From Herbaspirillum aquaticum (lineage in GTDB: Bacteria; Pseudomonadota; Gammaproteobacteria; Burkholderiales; Burkholderiaceae_D), in NCBI RefSeq assembly GCF_002213425.1, contig NZ_NJGV01000006.1:124001-188000 (forward strand): DNA of 64,000 bases. The letters run 5' to 3'. Below, piece after piece: positions 51,997 through 63,088 of this stretch (position 1 is its first letter; each line of letters opens with the position of its first letter). A program made the position numbers and the translations under genes. The notes under the pieces were generated by a model that was given only the letters and a program-made list of their open reading frames with translations, searched no databases and was not told the origin of the DNA.

Positions 51997-53205
51997 ATGA
52001 GCAAGAACAACCCCAATCAATTTGACGTGGCCATCATCGGCGCCGGTGCGGCCGGCATGATGTGCGCGGCCGTGGCCGGCCAGCGCGGCCGGCGCGTGGT
52101 GCTCATCGACCATGCCAGCAAACTGGCCGAGAAGATCCGCATCTCCGGCGGTGGCCGCTGCAATTTCACCAATGTGGGCGCGGGGCCGCAGCACTATCTC
52201 TCGCAGAATCCGCATTTCTGCCGCAGCGCCTTGTCGCGCTATACGCCGCAGGATTTCATCGGGCTGGTCAAGCGCCATCGCATCGGTTTCCATGAGAAGC
52301 ACAAGGGGCAGCTCTTCTGCGACGACTCCGCTGAAGACATCATCGCCATGCTCAAGGCTGAGTGCGATGCGGGTAACGTCAGCTGGCGCATGCCCTGCAC
52401 GGTGCAGGAGGTTGGCAAGAGCGCAGAGCAGTTCCGCATTGCCACCAGTGCTGGCGAGATCCAGGCCAGCAGTCTGGTGATTGCGACCGGCGGGCTCTCC
52501 ATTCCCAAGATCGGCGCCACCGACTTTGCCTATCGCATCGCCCGCCAGTTCGACCTGAAGCTGGTGGAGACGCGTCCCGGCCTGGTGCCGTTGACCTTCG
52601 ACGGCAAGGCTTGGCAGTCGCTCACCGAGCTGGCCGGGATTGCGCTGGAAGTGGAGGTGGAGACCGGCGTGAAGAAGGAGCGCGGGCACTTCCTGGAAGA
52701 CCTGCTGTTCACCCATCGCGGGCTCTCGGGGCCGGCCATCCTGCAGATTTCCAGTTTCTGGAAACCCGGCACACCGCTGACGCTGAACCTGTTGCCGCAA
52801 CTGGATGTGGCCGACACGCTCATCGAGGGCAAGGGTGCGCTGAAGAAGAATCTCGGCAATCTGCTGGCGCAATGGCTGCCCAATCGCCTGGCCGAAGGCT
52901 GGCTCAAGATCAATGGTTTCGATGCCGGTGCGCGCATTGCCGACATGCCCGACAAGTCCCTCAAGAAGCTGGGCGATTCACTCAATCGCTGGGTGATCCT
53001 GCCCAGCGGCTCGGAAGGCTATCGCAAGGCCGAGGTCACCCTGGGCGGCGTGGATACGCGCGAGCTGTCGCAGCAGACCATGATGGCCAGCAAGGTGCCG
53101 GGACTGCATTTCATCGGCGAGGCCATGGATGTGACCGGCTGGCTTGGGGGCTACAATTTCCAGTGGGCGTGGGCCTCAGGCGTGGCGGCGGGTTCAGCGG
53201 TGTGA
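51997..53205 (+). CDS. NAD(P)/FAD-dependent oxidoreductase, BaiN/HI0933-like
   Basis: A 402-aa flavoprotein. The FAD dinucleotide fold is FDVAIIGAGAAGMMCAAVAG, then the family hallmark KIRISGGGRCNFTNVG. A second nucleotide segment is LVIATGGLSIPKIGATDFAY, and the C-terminal GEAMDVTGWLGGYNFQWAW closes the FAD site. Members reduce bile-acid or other enones or are uncharacterised. GGAGGA precedes the ATG at 51997. It is transcribed alone. Confidence 0.92.
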   Translation: MSKNNPNQFDVAIIGAGAAGMMCAAVAGQRGRRVVLIDHASKLAEKIRISGGGRCNFTNVGAGPQHYLSQNPHFCRSALSRYTPQDFIGLVKRHRIGFHEKHKGQLFCDDSAEDIIAMLKAECDAGNVSWRMPCTVQEVGKSAEQFRIATSAGEIQASSLVIATGGLSIPKIGATDFAYRIARQFDLKLVETRPGLVPLTFDGKAWQSLTELAGIALEVEVETGVKKERGHFLEDLLFTHRGLSGPAILQISSFWKPGTPLTLNLLPQLDVADTLIEGKGALKKNLGNLLAQWLPNRLAEGWLKINGFDAGARIADMPDKSLKKLGDSLNRWVILPSGSEGYRKAEVTLGGVDTRELSQQTMMASKVPGLHFIGEAMDVTGWLGGYNFQWAWASGVAAGSAV

Positions 53206-53343
53206 GGCCGGCCGGCAGGGCAGGCGTTGGACTTTTTCCTTCATTTGCCCTTGACTTCAGGTGAAGGATCATCTTGACTGTGATAAGTGCCTGATTCTTA
53301 TCCGTTTTTTACCACGGTGGTGGAAAAAATGCCACGTTTGGCC

Positions 53344-53372
53344 TTCCAATCGGGTGCCAGTACTGCTACAAT
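53344..53372 (+). promoter_or_regulatory. Probable promoter of rpsU operon
   Basis: TTCCAA (53344-53349), 17 bp, TACAAT (53367-53372), about 45 bp before the rpsU start. The -35 is weak. Confidence 0.45.
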
Positions 53373-53417
53373 CGCCTTCTTTGCTAATCCAACCTAACCT
53401 TTCTGGTTTGAATTTAC

Positions 53418-53630
53418 ATGACCACTATTCGCGTTAAAGAGAACGAGCCGTTCGAAGTTGCAATGCGTCGCTTCAAGCGCACCATCGAAAAGACCGGTCT
53501 GCTGACCGAACTGCGCGCACGCGAGTTCTACGAAAAGCCGACCGCTGAGCGCAAGCGCAAGCTGGCTGCTGCCGTGAAGCGTCACTACAAGCGTATCCGC
53601 AGCCAACAGCTGCCGAAGAAGCTGTACTAA
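53418..53630 (+). CDS. rpsU: 30S ribosomal protein S21
   Basis: A 70-aa, very basic protein. [19 protein letters not shown] and the Arg/Lys-rich C-terminus are characteristic. It is the first gene of the macromolecular-synthesis operon and is needed for base pairing of 16S rRNA with the mRNA leader. Confidence 0.98.
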   Translation: MTTIRVKENEPFEVAMRRFKRTIEKTGLLTELRAREFYEKPTAERKRKLAAAVKRHYKRIRSQQLPKKLY

Positions 53631-53665
53631 GAATTTCTCGCCGCGCATTCGTGCGGCCGATGTGT

Positions 53666-53699
53666 AAACCCGCTCCGGTGTTGGTCCGCAGCGGGTTTT
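53666..53699 (+). terminator. Attenuating terminator after rpsU
   Basis: AAACCCGCT (53666-53674) pairs with AGCGGGTTTT (53690-53699). The E. coli operon has a partial terminator between rpsU and dnaG that keeps primase low; this one probably serves the same purpose. Confidence 0.8.
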
Positions 53700-53926
53700 C
53701 GCATTTATTCCCGATTTGTCGTGGTGTTTTCTCCGGGCGGGTATTGGCCTGGTTTTTCCTGTTGGCAGCCCCAGATAGGAAGGAAAGCACCAATTCGGGC
53801 TGGCGATAAGCCCATCCATGTTCTACGATGCCAAGACCGGGCCCTGCTTTGTTGCTGCCCGGAATACTGGATGCGGGATGGCGCCAGATCGCAGAATACT
53901 CATCCACCTCATCTTCGGAGTACCCC

Positions 53927-54373
53927 ATGGGTTTGAAAGAGCAGATCACGGAAGACATGAAGGCCGCCATGCGTGCCAAGGACATGGGCAAGCTGGGCAC
54001 CATCCGCCTCTTGACCGCCGCGATGAAGCAAAAGGAAGTCGATGAGCGCGTCGAGCTGACCGACACCCACGTGCTGGCCATCATCGACAAGATGGTCAAG
54101 CAGCGCAAGGATTCCATCTCGCAGTTCGAAGCCGGCGGCCGCCAGGACCTGGCTGACGTCGAAAAGGCCGAACTGGCCGTGCTGGCCGCCTACATGCCGG
54201 CCAGCCTGTCGGATGACGAGATCAAGGCTGAAGTCCAGGCTGCGGTTGCCGCCACGGGCGCCGCCGGTCCCCAGGACATGGGCAAGGTCATGGGCGTGTT
54301 GAAGCCCAAGCTGGCCGGACGTGCCGACATGACGGCAGTGTCCGCCCTGGTCAAGGCCGCGCTGGCTGCTTAA
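53927..54373 (+). CDS. yqeY: GatB/YqeY domain-containing protein
   Basis: A 148-aa protein of the YqeY family, related to the tRNA-binding tail of GatB. It has LKEQITEDMKAAMRAKD, RLLTAAMKQKEVDER and the YQPxxLS-type AYMPASLSDDEI. Its role in Proteobacteria is unproven; a tRNA- or translation-linked function is inferred. CGGAG precedes the ATG at 53927. It lies between rpsU and dnaG, as in many Betaproteobacteria. Confidence 0.95.
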   Translation: MGLKEQITEDMKAAMRAKDMGKLGTIRLLTAAMKQKEVDERVELTDTHVLAIIDKMVKQRKDSISQFEAGGRQDLADVEKAELAVLAAYMPASLSDDEIKAEVQAAVAATGAAGPQDMGKVMGVLKPKLAGRADMTAVSALVKAALAA

Positions 54374-54412
54374 GCAGTCCTTAGCCTCGTTGCCTACTGC
54401 CACGCTGCCCAG

Positions 54413-56209
54413 GTGATTCCCCAGTCGTTCATCCAGGACCTGCTCAACCGCGTCGACATCGTTGACGTGGTGGGCCGCTATGTGCAACTGAAGAAGGGTG
54501 GCGCCAATTTCATGGGCCTGTGCCCCTTCCACAACGAGAAATCCCCCAGTTTCACCGTCAGCCCGACCAAGCAGTTCTATCACTGCTTCGGCTGCGGGGC
54601 GCATGGCACGGCGATCAGTTTCCTGATCGAGTATTCGGGCATGGGATTCGTGGAAGCGGTGAAGGACCTGGCCCAGAACGTGGGCATGGTGGTGCCGGAG
54701 CGCGAAGACAACATCCCCCTGGCCCAGCGCCAGGAAAAGCAGGCCAAGAGCATGGCCCTGTCGGACGTGATGACGCGTGCCAACGATTTCTATCGTCACC
54801 AGTTGCGCAGTGCCCAGCCCGCCATTGCCTATCTCAAGGGACGTGGATTGACCGGCGAAGTCGCCGCCCGCTTTGGCCTGGGCTATTCGCCGGACGAATG
54901 GGACAGCCTGCGCCAGGTCTTCCCCGACTACGAGAACGACGTGCTGGTCGAGTCCGGCCTGGTGATCGACAAGAGCGAAGAGGGCGGTGGCCATCGCAAG
55001 CGTTATGACCGCTTCCGTGGCCGCATCATGTTCCCCATCCGCAATACCAAAGGCCAGGTGATCGGCTTTGGCGGCCGGGTGATGGATGGCGGCGAACCGA
55101 AGTACCTGAACTCGCCCGAAACGCCGCTGTTCCAGAAGGGCAGCGAGTTGTATGGCCTGTTCGAAGCGCGCCAGGCGATCCGTGAAGCAGGTTATGTGCT
55201 GGTGACCGAGGGCTACATGGATGTGGTGGCGCTGGCCCAACTGGGTTTCCCGCAGGCCGTGGCCACGCTGGGAACGGCCTGCACCCCCATCCATGTGCAG
55301 AAGCTGGTTCGCCAGACCGATGAAGTCATCTTCAGCTTCGACGGCGACAACGCCGGCCGCCGCGCCGCCCGCCGCGCGCTGGAGGCCTGCCTGCCGCATG
55401 CTTCGGACAACAAGACGATCAAGTTCCTGTTCCTGCCCAAGGAACATGACCCTGACAGTTACGTGCGCGAGATGGGTGCCCCGGCCTTTGAGGCGCAGAT
55501 CCGCGAAGCCATGCCGCTGTCGCAGTTCCTTCTCCAGGAAATCATTGGCGAGAACGACTTGCGCACGCTCGAAGGCCGCGCCCATGCGCAGTTTGCCGCC
55601 AAGCCGCTGCTGCAGGCCTTGCCGGCCTCCGGTTTGCGTTTGCAGATCGTGCGCAGCGTGGCCCAGGCCACGCAGACCACGCCGGCCGAGCTGGAAGTGC
55701 TGTTTGAGCTGGAAAAGCCGGTGGCGCGCGTACGCAGCGCCCCGCCCCGCACCAAGCGCACCGCCCCGGTCGGGCTGGAGCGCCAGATCATGCGGCTCTT
55801 GGTGGCACATCCGCAACTCTCGGCCGACCTCGATGCCGCCGCGCTGGAAGCCATCGCCCGCATCGCGCCGGACCAGGCCGAGATGCTCTCGCACCTGGTC
55901 GGTGTGGCCCAGGGCATGGGCGAACAGGCCAATTTCGCCGCGCTGGTCGAGCACCTGCGCGAGGGCGGGCCCGAGTTTGACTCGATGATCGCGGAAATCG
56001 CGGCCGAGTCGGAATCCGAATTCGATGTGGTGCGGGCCGAGATGGCCGGTGCCATCCGCCAGGCCAGGATCCGTGCACTCGATGACGAGATGCAGATGCT
56101 GGTGGCATCCAACCTGCGCACCGAGGAAGAGCGCAATCGCTACCGCGAGCTGATGCAGCGCAAGGAATGGCTCAAGCGCCAGACCGGCGGTGCAGTCGCA
56201 GCAGGTTGA
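54413..56209 (+). CDS. dnaG: DNA primase DnaG
   Basis: The replication primase, 598 aa. The zinc finger CPFHNEKSPSFTVSPTKQFYHCFGCG (in parts) lies at residues about 40-64. The TOPRIM core follows (VTEGYMDVVALAQLG, then FSFDGDNAGRRAA), and a C-terminal helical domain binds DnaB helicase. The start is GTG at 54413 with a poor Shine-Dalgarno, fitting the low expression expected of primase. Confidence 0.97.
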   Translation: MIPQSFIQDLLNRVDIVDVVGRYVQLKKGGANFMGLCPFHNEKSPSFTVSPTKQFYHCFGCGAHGTAISFLIEYSGMGFVEAVKDLAQNVGMVVPEREDNIPLAQRQEKQAKSMALSDVMTRANDFYRHQLRSAQPAIAYLKGRGLTGEVAARFGLGYSPDEWDSLRQVFPDYENDVLVESGLVIDKSEEGGGHRKRYDRFRGRIMFPIRNTKGQVIGFGGRVMDGGEPKYLNSPETPLFQKGSELYGLFEARQAIREAGYVLVTEGYMDVVALAQLGFPQAVATLGTACTPIHVQKLVRQTDEVIFSFDGDNAGRRAARRALEACLPHASDNKTIKFLFLPKEHDPDSYVREMGAPAFEAQIREAMPLSQFLLQEIIGENDLRTLEGRAHAQFAAKPLLQALPASGLRLQIVRSVAQATQTTPAELEVLFELEKPVARVRSAPPRTKRTAPVGLERQIMRLLVAHPQLSADLDAAALEAIARIAPDQAEMLSHLVGVAQGMGEQANFAALVEHLREGGPEFDSMIAEIAAESESEFDVVRAEMAGAIRQARIRALDDEMQMLVASNLRTEEERNRYRELMQRKEWLKRQTGGAVAAG

Positions 56210-56409
56210 GTGACGGCTTTTCCGGGGAAAACCGGAGGCCTGGAAAGGAATCGGCAGAAAGGGTCTTGCGTGAGGTGCTGCGTGACCTGATCTGGAGAGT
56301 GGGCAGGAGCAGGAAGGCAGGAATCGGCCTGGTGTGGAAAACGCGGTAAAGCACTGCAAATTGTCGTGTTTTACGCACCGGATCGCTGGCGGATGGCCGA
56401 ATATCGCGG

Positions 56410-56447
56410 CTTGATCCCCGGGAAAAGAGCCCCATCTGTGCTATACT
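56410..56447 (+). promoter_or_regulatory. Overlapping sigma-32-like and extended -10 promoters before rpoD
   Basis: CTTGATC (56410-56416), 13 bp, CCCCATCT (56430-56437) is close to the sigma-32 heat-shock consensus CTTGAAA-N13-CCCCATNT. TGCTATACT (56439-56447) just downstream is an extended -10 for the housekeeping factor. In E. coli rpoD also has a heat-shock promoter ahead of it, inside dnaG. The intergenic stretch 56210-56719 has no other gene. Confidence 0.75.
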
Positions 56448-56688
56448 ATAGGGCTTTAGTTCCGCCGGATGGCTCTTGCATCCCCCACCCTGCGGCGACA
56501 TGCCTTCACCCCGGCGCATCGGGAGGGAGGACGGCAGACAGCGGTATCGCCTGCCGGATTGCAAGCGGCATGACTGCCTGCTGCACGCGATCGATGGCCC
56601 GCCGGAAAAAGGAACGTTGCGCGTGCAGCCGGAGTCTACCGGGCAACCGGTACCGGAGTTGCATTATTAGCATGACTTGATTGGCGCA

Positions 56689-56715
56689 ATGAGTGAATTC
56701 TCAATTGGCAGTTGA
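56689..56715 (+). promoter_or_regulatory. Short upstream frame before rpoD
   Basis: ATG AGT GAA ... AGT TGA encodes eight residues (MSEFSIGS) and ends 4 bp before the preferred rpoD ATG. It could couple translation to rpoD, which has no visible Shine-Dalgarno of its own. Confidence 0.35.
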
Positions 56716-56719
56716 TTCT

Positions 56720-59272
<2,553 letters not shown>

Positions 59273-59294
59273 TCTCAAGGGTGAGTCAGGATTG

Positions 59295-59329
59295 GCCGGC
59301 GAGATGTTAAAATCGCCGGCTGATTTTTT
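59295..59329 (+). terminator. Rho-independent terminator of rpoD
   Basis: GCCGGCGA (59295-59302) pairs with TCGCCGGC (59313-59320), then TGATTTTTT. It ends one base before the tRNA gene. Confidence 0.88.
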
Positions 59330-59408
<79 letters not shown>

Positions 59409-59431
59409 AAAAACACTGAGAAATCAGGCAT

Positions 59432-60505
59432 TTACACCACTCTTCGGAGTGGTGTTTTTGTTTCTGCCTCCTGCTGTGACCAAAACGTGACCGTTTCTGC
59501 GTGGTGCGCCAGGTGGGAGGGAGCCAGGTGGGCATAGCGCTGCACCATGTCCAACGTCTCCCATCCGCCCAGGTCCTTGAGCACCAGCAGCGGCGTGCCG
59601 GCCTGCACGTGCCAGGATGCCCAGGTGTGGCGCAGATCATGAAATCGGAAATCTGTGATCTGCGCTGTGGCGCATGCTCGCTTGAAACAGCGGTCATCGA
59701 TCTGGCTGATCCTGCTGGGTTTGCCGTCCTTCGTCGCCCGCTCAAAAACATACTGTTGTGCCGTCTTCAGCCGGCGCGCAATCACTGCAAGCGCGTCGGC
59801 ATTGAGCGGCACGGCCCGGGCATATCCGGACTTGGCCTCTTCAGCAATCACCCAGGCATTGCGGTTCGGCAGATCTACGTTCTTCGGCTCCAAAGAAAGT
59901 AGTTCGTCCGCGCGCATGCCAGTGGTCACCGCCACAAGCGCAATGTCGCGCATCCACTCAATGGAAATCGCATCGATCAGAGCCTTGATGACTGGCTTGG
60001 ATTCGAAGCGTACTCGCTTGTCTGGCTCCTGGAACTTGCTCAGTTTCGGTGGGCGGCTGATCCAGCCCCACTCTGTGGCCAGCGTCAGGATGCGCTTGAT
60101 GGTGGCCAGGTATCGATTCTTCGTGGCTGCAGATACGGGTTTGGCCTTGCGATGCTTGTGCGTGGTGTGCGTTGGCAGCTTCTGGAGGATGTTGCCGGCG
60201 GTTAAAGAGCGGATTGGGGTCGATGCCCCTAGAGCGGCGCGCCAATACTGCACGTGCCTCACCTTTGATTCGTAGTCGCTCTGGCCTTCCGCTAGTTTCA
60301 GCATGCCCAGTGCGGCTTCGTCAAAGGTGTGATCAGGTTCCTCGCCCAGCTTGGTGGAACGCCACAGGTCGGCCTTTACTCGGTCGTGGAGTTCTTGCGC
60401 GGCTTGTTTGTCCGTCGTGCCAGAAGAGCGTCTAATTCGCGGGACGCCTGGCGCGCGGATATCAATCCACCAGATGCCGGAAGAGGGATTTTTGCGGATT
60501 GGCAA
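59432..60505 (-). CDS. int: Tyrosine-type integrase
   Basis: A 357-aa phage-type integrase. An N-terminal arm-binding segment (PSSGIWWIDIRAPG) and a SAM-like core-binding domain (about residues 70-160) come before the catalytic domain. That domain has Arg in TTGMRADELLSL, Lys in EAKSGYARAVPL, HDLRHTWASW, LGGWETLDMVQRYAHL with the nucleophilic Tyr. The start is TTG at 60505 with AGGAG 8 bp before; a frame open to 60721 has no phage-like sequence. It ends at the tRNA and overlaps the excisionase-like gene by 130 bp. Confidence 0.9.
   Translation of the reverse strand: MPIRKNPSSGIWWIDIRAPGVPRIRRSSGTTDKQAAQELHDRVKADLWRSTKLGEEPDHTFDEAALGMLKLAEGQSDYESKVRHVQYWRAALGASTPIRSLTAGNILQKLPTHTTHKHRKAKPVSAATKNRYLATIKRILTLATEWGWISRPPKLSKFQEPDKRVRFESKPVIKALIDAISIEWMRDIALVAVTTGMRADELLSLEPKNVDLPNRNAWVIAEEAKSGYARAVPLNADALAVIARRLKTAQQYVFERATKDGKPSRISQIDDRCFKRACATAQITDFRFHDLRHTWASWHVQAGTPLLVLKDLGGWETLDMVQRYAHLAPSHLAHHAETVTFWSQQEAETKTPLRRVV
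59434..59459 (+). terminator. Terminator between tRNA and integrase
   Basis: ACACCACTC-TTCG-GAGTGGTGT followed by TTTT on the plus strand, a UUCG-loop hairpin. It would end tRNA read-through before the integrase and overlaps the integrase stop codon by one base. Confidence 0.85.
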
Positions 60506-60711
60506 TTGTTTTCTCCTGCAACCCGCAGCGGTAGCCGGGTCACATTGTTGCGTTTCTCGCTGAGTTCTGCAAGGCGGGAGGGCCAGACGCGCCACACGCG
60601 CGACCCCGGCAGGCGGAATCCGATGTGTTCGCGCATGGCGAAGACCGTGCTGTAGGACAGCTTCAGGCGATTCGCTGCCTCGCGCAGCGTGAGAGCGGTT
60701 TCGTCGTTCAT
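60376..60711 (-). CDS. Excisionase-like HTH protein
   Basis: A 111-aa protein. Residues about 5-50 form a MerR/excisionase-like winged helix (LTLREAANRLKLSYSTVFAMRE in parts, then GFRLPGSRVWRVWPSRLAEL). The C-terminus is basic. The position directly before the integrase, with a long overlap, fits an Xis that biases the integrase to excision. The family is judged by pattern only. Confidence 0.65.
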   Translation of the reverse strand: MNDETALTLREAANRLKLSYSTVFAMREHIGFRLPGSRVWRVWPSRLAELSEKRNNVTRLPLRVAGENNCQSAKIPLPASGGLISARQASRELDALLARRTNKPRKNSTTE

Positions 60712-60717
60712 TGCGCT

Positions 60718-61206
60718 TCATCCGCGCGGTGGGCGATTTGTGTCAGGCCTGCTTAGCGCAATGGGGTTTGCGTTAAGTGAAGATTCCAGTTCCGCGACGC
60801 GCGCCTCCAGCTTCTGGACGTGCTGCTCCCAGGTGAGCGGCCAGAGCGGGCCGCAGCCGTTCGGGCAACCCTCTTCCTTGGACTGCTGGTAAGCCTTCCC
60901 GATGAGAGTCGCGTGCAAGCCGCACTTGGCGCAGTGAAGAACTCCCGTCGCCAGGCTGCTTTCCCTATGGCGGCCATCATTGGCGGCAGAGTCAACCAGG
61001 TGGCGGATTGAGTTGACCTGCTCCTGGGTCACTACCACGCCGGCCACGAGCCCGGTGAGGGGCGGTTCCAAGTCGAGAGGTTTGGCGGCAGCACCCTCCA
61101 AATCAACGATCAAATCATTGACCTGGGCGGCGCTGAAAATGGGCGAGTTCGGCATGACGTCAAGCATCAGCGCAACGGCCTGGCGAAGTTGATTGGTGTC
61201 GCTCAT
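60718..61206 (-). CDS. Unknown protein with CxxC pairs
   Basis: A 162-aa protein of no recognised family. The first 80 residues are helical. A possible zinc site CAKCGLH, then EEGCPNGCG lies at about residues 92-120, and a coiled-coil-like tail (EQHVQKLEARVAELESSL) follows. GGGAG precedes the ATG. Its start overlaps the stop of the previous gene by 4 bp. Confidence 0.65.
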   Translation of the reverse strand: MSDTNQLRQAVALMLDVMPNSPIFSAAQVNDLIVDLEGAAAKPLDLEPPLTGLVAGVVVTQEQVNSIRHLVDSAANDGRHRESSLATGVLHCAKCGLHATLIGKAYQQSKEEGCPNGCGPLWPLTWEQHVQKLEARVAELESSLNANPIALSRPDTNRPPRG

Positions 61207-61388
61207 GCTGCACTCCCTTCGGCCGGCATGGGCGAGTGTTTTGTGGTCACTGGATCGACAAGCCAAGTGTGACCGTGACCATCACCATAGGCGGGGCAAC
61301 GTTGGCATCGATAGAGGGCATCGTTGAAATCCATGCAAACACAGACCCAATCGTGAACGCAGCCATTATTCTCGTGGGGGTTACTCAT
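61203..61388 (-). CDS. Small cysteine-rich unknown protein
   Basis: A 61-aa protein rich in Cys and His (CVHDWVCVCMDF, YRCQRCPAYGDGHGHTW), suggesting a small zinc ribbon. Alternative start ATG at 61400. It overlaps genes on both sides by 4 bp. Confidence 0.55.
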   Translation of the reverse strand: MSNPHENNGCVHDWVCVCMDFNDALYRCQRCPAYGDGHGHTWLVDPVTTKHSPMPAEGSAA

Positions 61389-61684
61389 GGTCGCCCCCAT
61401 TTCTGGCCAGCGCGGACCACCATCGACAGCAGGCAAAACCGCGCCCACTTCTCCTGTTCGGTGAACTCAGAACGCACATGCACCAGTGTTGCTGTGGGAT
61501 GCTTACGACGAAGTTTTCGTAGTGCCTTCACTGCGGCGAAGCGGCTGCCGAAGAGCGGCGAGAGACCCAGCGTCATGGTCTTCTTTAGCTCACCGTCGAC
61601 GAAGACATACATCGCCTTCTGCACCTGGTATGTATCCACGCGCAGGCGCTTGGCAGCGCCGAATTTTTGAGGTGTCTTTTTCAT
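61385..61684 (-). CDS. Small basic unknown protein
   Basis: A 99-aa protein with many Lys/Arg and a strand-like YQVQKAMYVFVDGELKKTM; no family recognised. It overlaps neighbours by 4 bp at both ends. Confidence 0.55.
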   Translation of the reverse strand: MKKTPQKFGAAKRLRVDTYQVQKAMYVFVDGELKKTMTLGLSPLFGSRFAAVKALRKLRRKHPTATLVHVRSEFTEQEKWARFCLLSMVVRAGQKWGRP

Positions 61685-61893
61685 TTTACGAGCCTCAGAT
61701 GATTGCCAGATTCGCGCGCTGATTCCTTCAAAGCGCGTGCCACCCTCAAGCCGAAAAAACCAATGATCGAGTGTTGATCGGACGCAGGTAACAAGCGAAA
61801 GTCCCTGATAAGCGCCGCCTCGGTAGCGGTGAGGGTAGCAGTCGGCTGTTGGCTGGCCGCCAGCTTTATAGCTGAGCGATTTTCATTTTTCAC
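61681..61893 (-). CDS. Small unknown protein
   Basis: A 70-aa mainly helical protein (ATEAALIRDFRLLPASDQHS), resembling the short HTH-like tails of phage early proteins, but not assignable. It overlaps neighbours by 4 bp at both ends. Confidence 0.5.
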   Translation of the reverse strand: MKNENRSAIKLAASQQPTATLTATEAALIRDFRLLPASDQHSIIGFFGLRVARALKESARESGNHLRLVK

Positions 61894-62132
61894 TTTGCCC
61901 CTCCATCAGTAAGCGCTGGCAGATTTTCCTTGTAGGAGCGCATGGTCTCCATGTAGCCGTCGATCACTTCCTGCCCCAGCATGGCCAGTTGCTGGATGTT
62001 TCGGTGGTTGTCCGCCAGCGCTTGGATACCGGCGAAGAGACTGTCCAGAGAATTGAGCATCCCGACTGCGCAATCGCTGGCATCAATGCAGGTCCGAACG
62101 GCCTGTTTGAGGTTCTCGTCCACGTTGTTCAT
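61890..62132 (-). CDS. Small helical unknown protein
   Basis: An 80-aa acidic helical protein (LFAGIQALADNHRNIQQLAM). No family recognised. Overlaps of 4 bp at both ends keep it in the translational chain. Confidence 0.5.
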   Translation of the reverse strand: MNNVDENLKQAVRTCIDASDCAVGMLNSLDSLFAGIQALADNHRNIQQLAMLGQEVIDGYMETMRSYKENLPALTDGGAK

Positions 62133-62467
62133 TTCTGGACTCCCAGCGATGCGGGCTTCAGCCGATGTTCGATTTCCATTTCAACGATCACGCACAGGAA
62201 CCGCAGCATGTGGGCTGCGCGATTTGGATCCGCAGACAGATAGAGATTGTTGATTTTCTCCAGCACGACGCAGGCTGAGGGGCGAGGCTGCTCGGCCACC
62301 TGAGCAGGGGCGGCGCGTCCAAGCAAGGCGTCTATTTGCGCGTGAGCGCGCATGCGACGCGCTGTCGCGAGGGTAGCGCATCCCTTCTTTCGCCCAGGGA
62401 AAACCGGGTTGATGACCTTGGGGCGATCGAACGCCGGATGTGACAGGAGGATGGCGGAAGGCTTCAT
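62129..62467 (-). CDS. Unknown protein of the element
   Basis: A 112-aa protein with a basic N-terminal half (PVFPGRKKGCATLATARRM) and a helical C-terminal half. No family recognised. ATG 62467 overlaps the upstream gene by 4 bp; the frame open to 62557 is not preferred. Confidence 0.5.
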   Translation of the reverse strand: MKPSAILLSHPAFDRPKVINPVFPGRKKGCATLATARRMRAHAQIDALLGRAAPAQVAEQPRPSACVVLEKINNLYLSADPNRAAHMLRFLCVIVEMEIEHRLKPASLGVQK

Positions 62468-62718
62468 TCTGCGGCCTCCAGTAAATCGAGCTCGCGGCTC
62501 AGATTGGCGGCAGTGTCGAATGCGGCACCAATGGCACCGGCGACTGCAGGCTTGCATGCTTCGGGATTCTGCGTTGCGAAGACATGCAGGATTTCCAGCT
62601 GCGCGAGGAGCTGCTCTGCCTGGTGGGCCAGATAGCCGGCATCTTTGGGGACGGGGCGCGTGGAGGCGGACTCCACGCCCTTGACGCGGGACGCGTCTGT
62701 GCTACTATTTCTGCTCAT
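62464..62718 (-). CDS. Small DUF3077-like helical protein
   Basis: An 84-aa protein with the pattern LAHQAEQLLAQLEIL, then AAFDTAANLSRELDLLE. It resembles short DUF3077-type proteins found in pseudomonad and betaproteobacterial elements, but this is tentative. AGGAG lies 8 bp before the ATG at 62718, so it heads the overlapping chain. Confidence 0.5.
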   Translation of the reverse strand: MSRNSSTDASRVKGVESASTRPVPKDAGYLAHQAEQLLAQLEILHVFATQNPEACKPAVAGAIGAAFDTAANLSRELDLLEAAE

Positions 62719-62789
62719 GAAATTAACTCCTGACAGGGTAGGTTTCATCAGGCCATCAAGTGTTTGCAGCACTTGGTGGCCATAATTTT

Positions 62790-62999
62790 TCAGAGAGTGG
62801 ATATCTGCGACCGGGATTTCTCAATATTCCGAAGAGCTTGATGCAATGCCACCGAGATGCTGCTGTCTTTGCAGGAAAAATTCGCTCCGCTTTCTGTCAG
62901 CGCTCTGACGCAATCGATAATTGCCGCTGCGCTGGACAAATTTTCTTCCACTTCGTCTTTCGCGACGGTCACAGACACGATTTCTAGTTTTTCTTCCAT
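62790..62999 (-). CDS. Small acidic unknown protein
   Basis: A 69-aa protein (KLEIVSVTVAKDEVEENLSS, then two helices). AGGAG precedes the ATG. It is not overlapped with its neighbours and lies just downstream of the paired TTTAGG sites. Confidence 0.5.
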   Translation of the reverse strand: MEEKLEIVSVTVAKDEVEENLSSAAAIIDCVRALTESGANFSCKDSSISVALHQALRNIEKSRSQISTL

Positions 63000-63034
63000 G
63001 ATCAACTCCTGATCCACTTTTACGGTGTTTCTAT

Positions 63035-63088
63035 TTTAGGCACGCCTAATTTTTGCGTCAATAAATATTTAGGTGAGCCTTATTTTTG
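63035..63088. repeat. Two operator-like direct repeats
   Basis: TTTAGGCACGCCTAATTTTTG (in two parts, from 63035) and TTTAGGTGAGCCTTATTTTTG (from 63068) share TTTAGG-N3-GCCT-N-ATTTTTG and are spaced 33 bp. The first contains the perfect dyad AGGC-AC-GCCT. They lie between the AlpA-like gene and the small-gene operon, so they are candidate binding sites for the AlpA-like protein. Confidence 0.7.

Noticed and set aside
53909-56359. 816-codon frame opposite yqeY and dnaG
   Set aside because: Antisense to two well-conserved genes and without domains.
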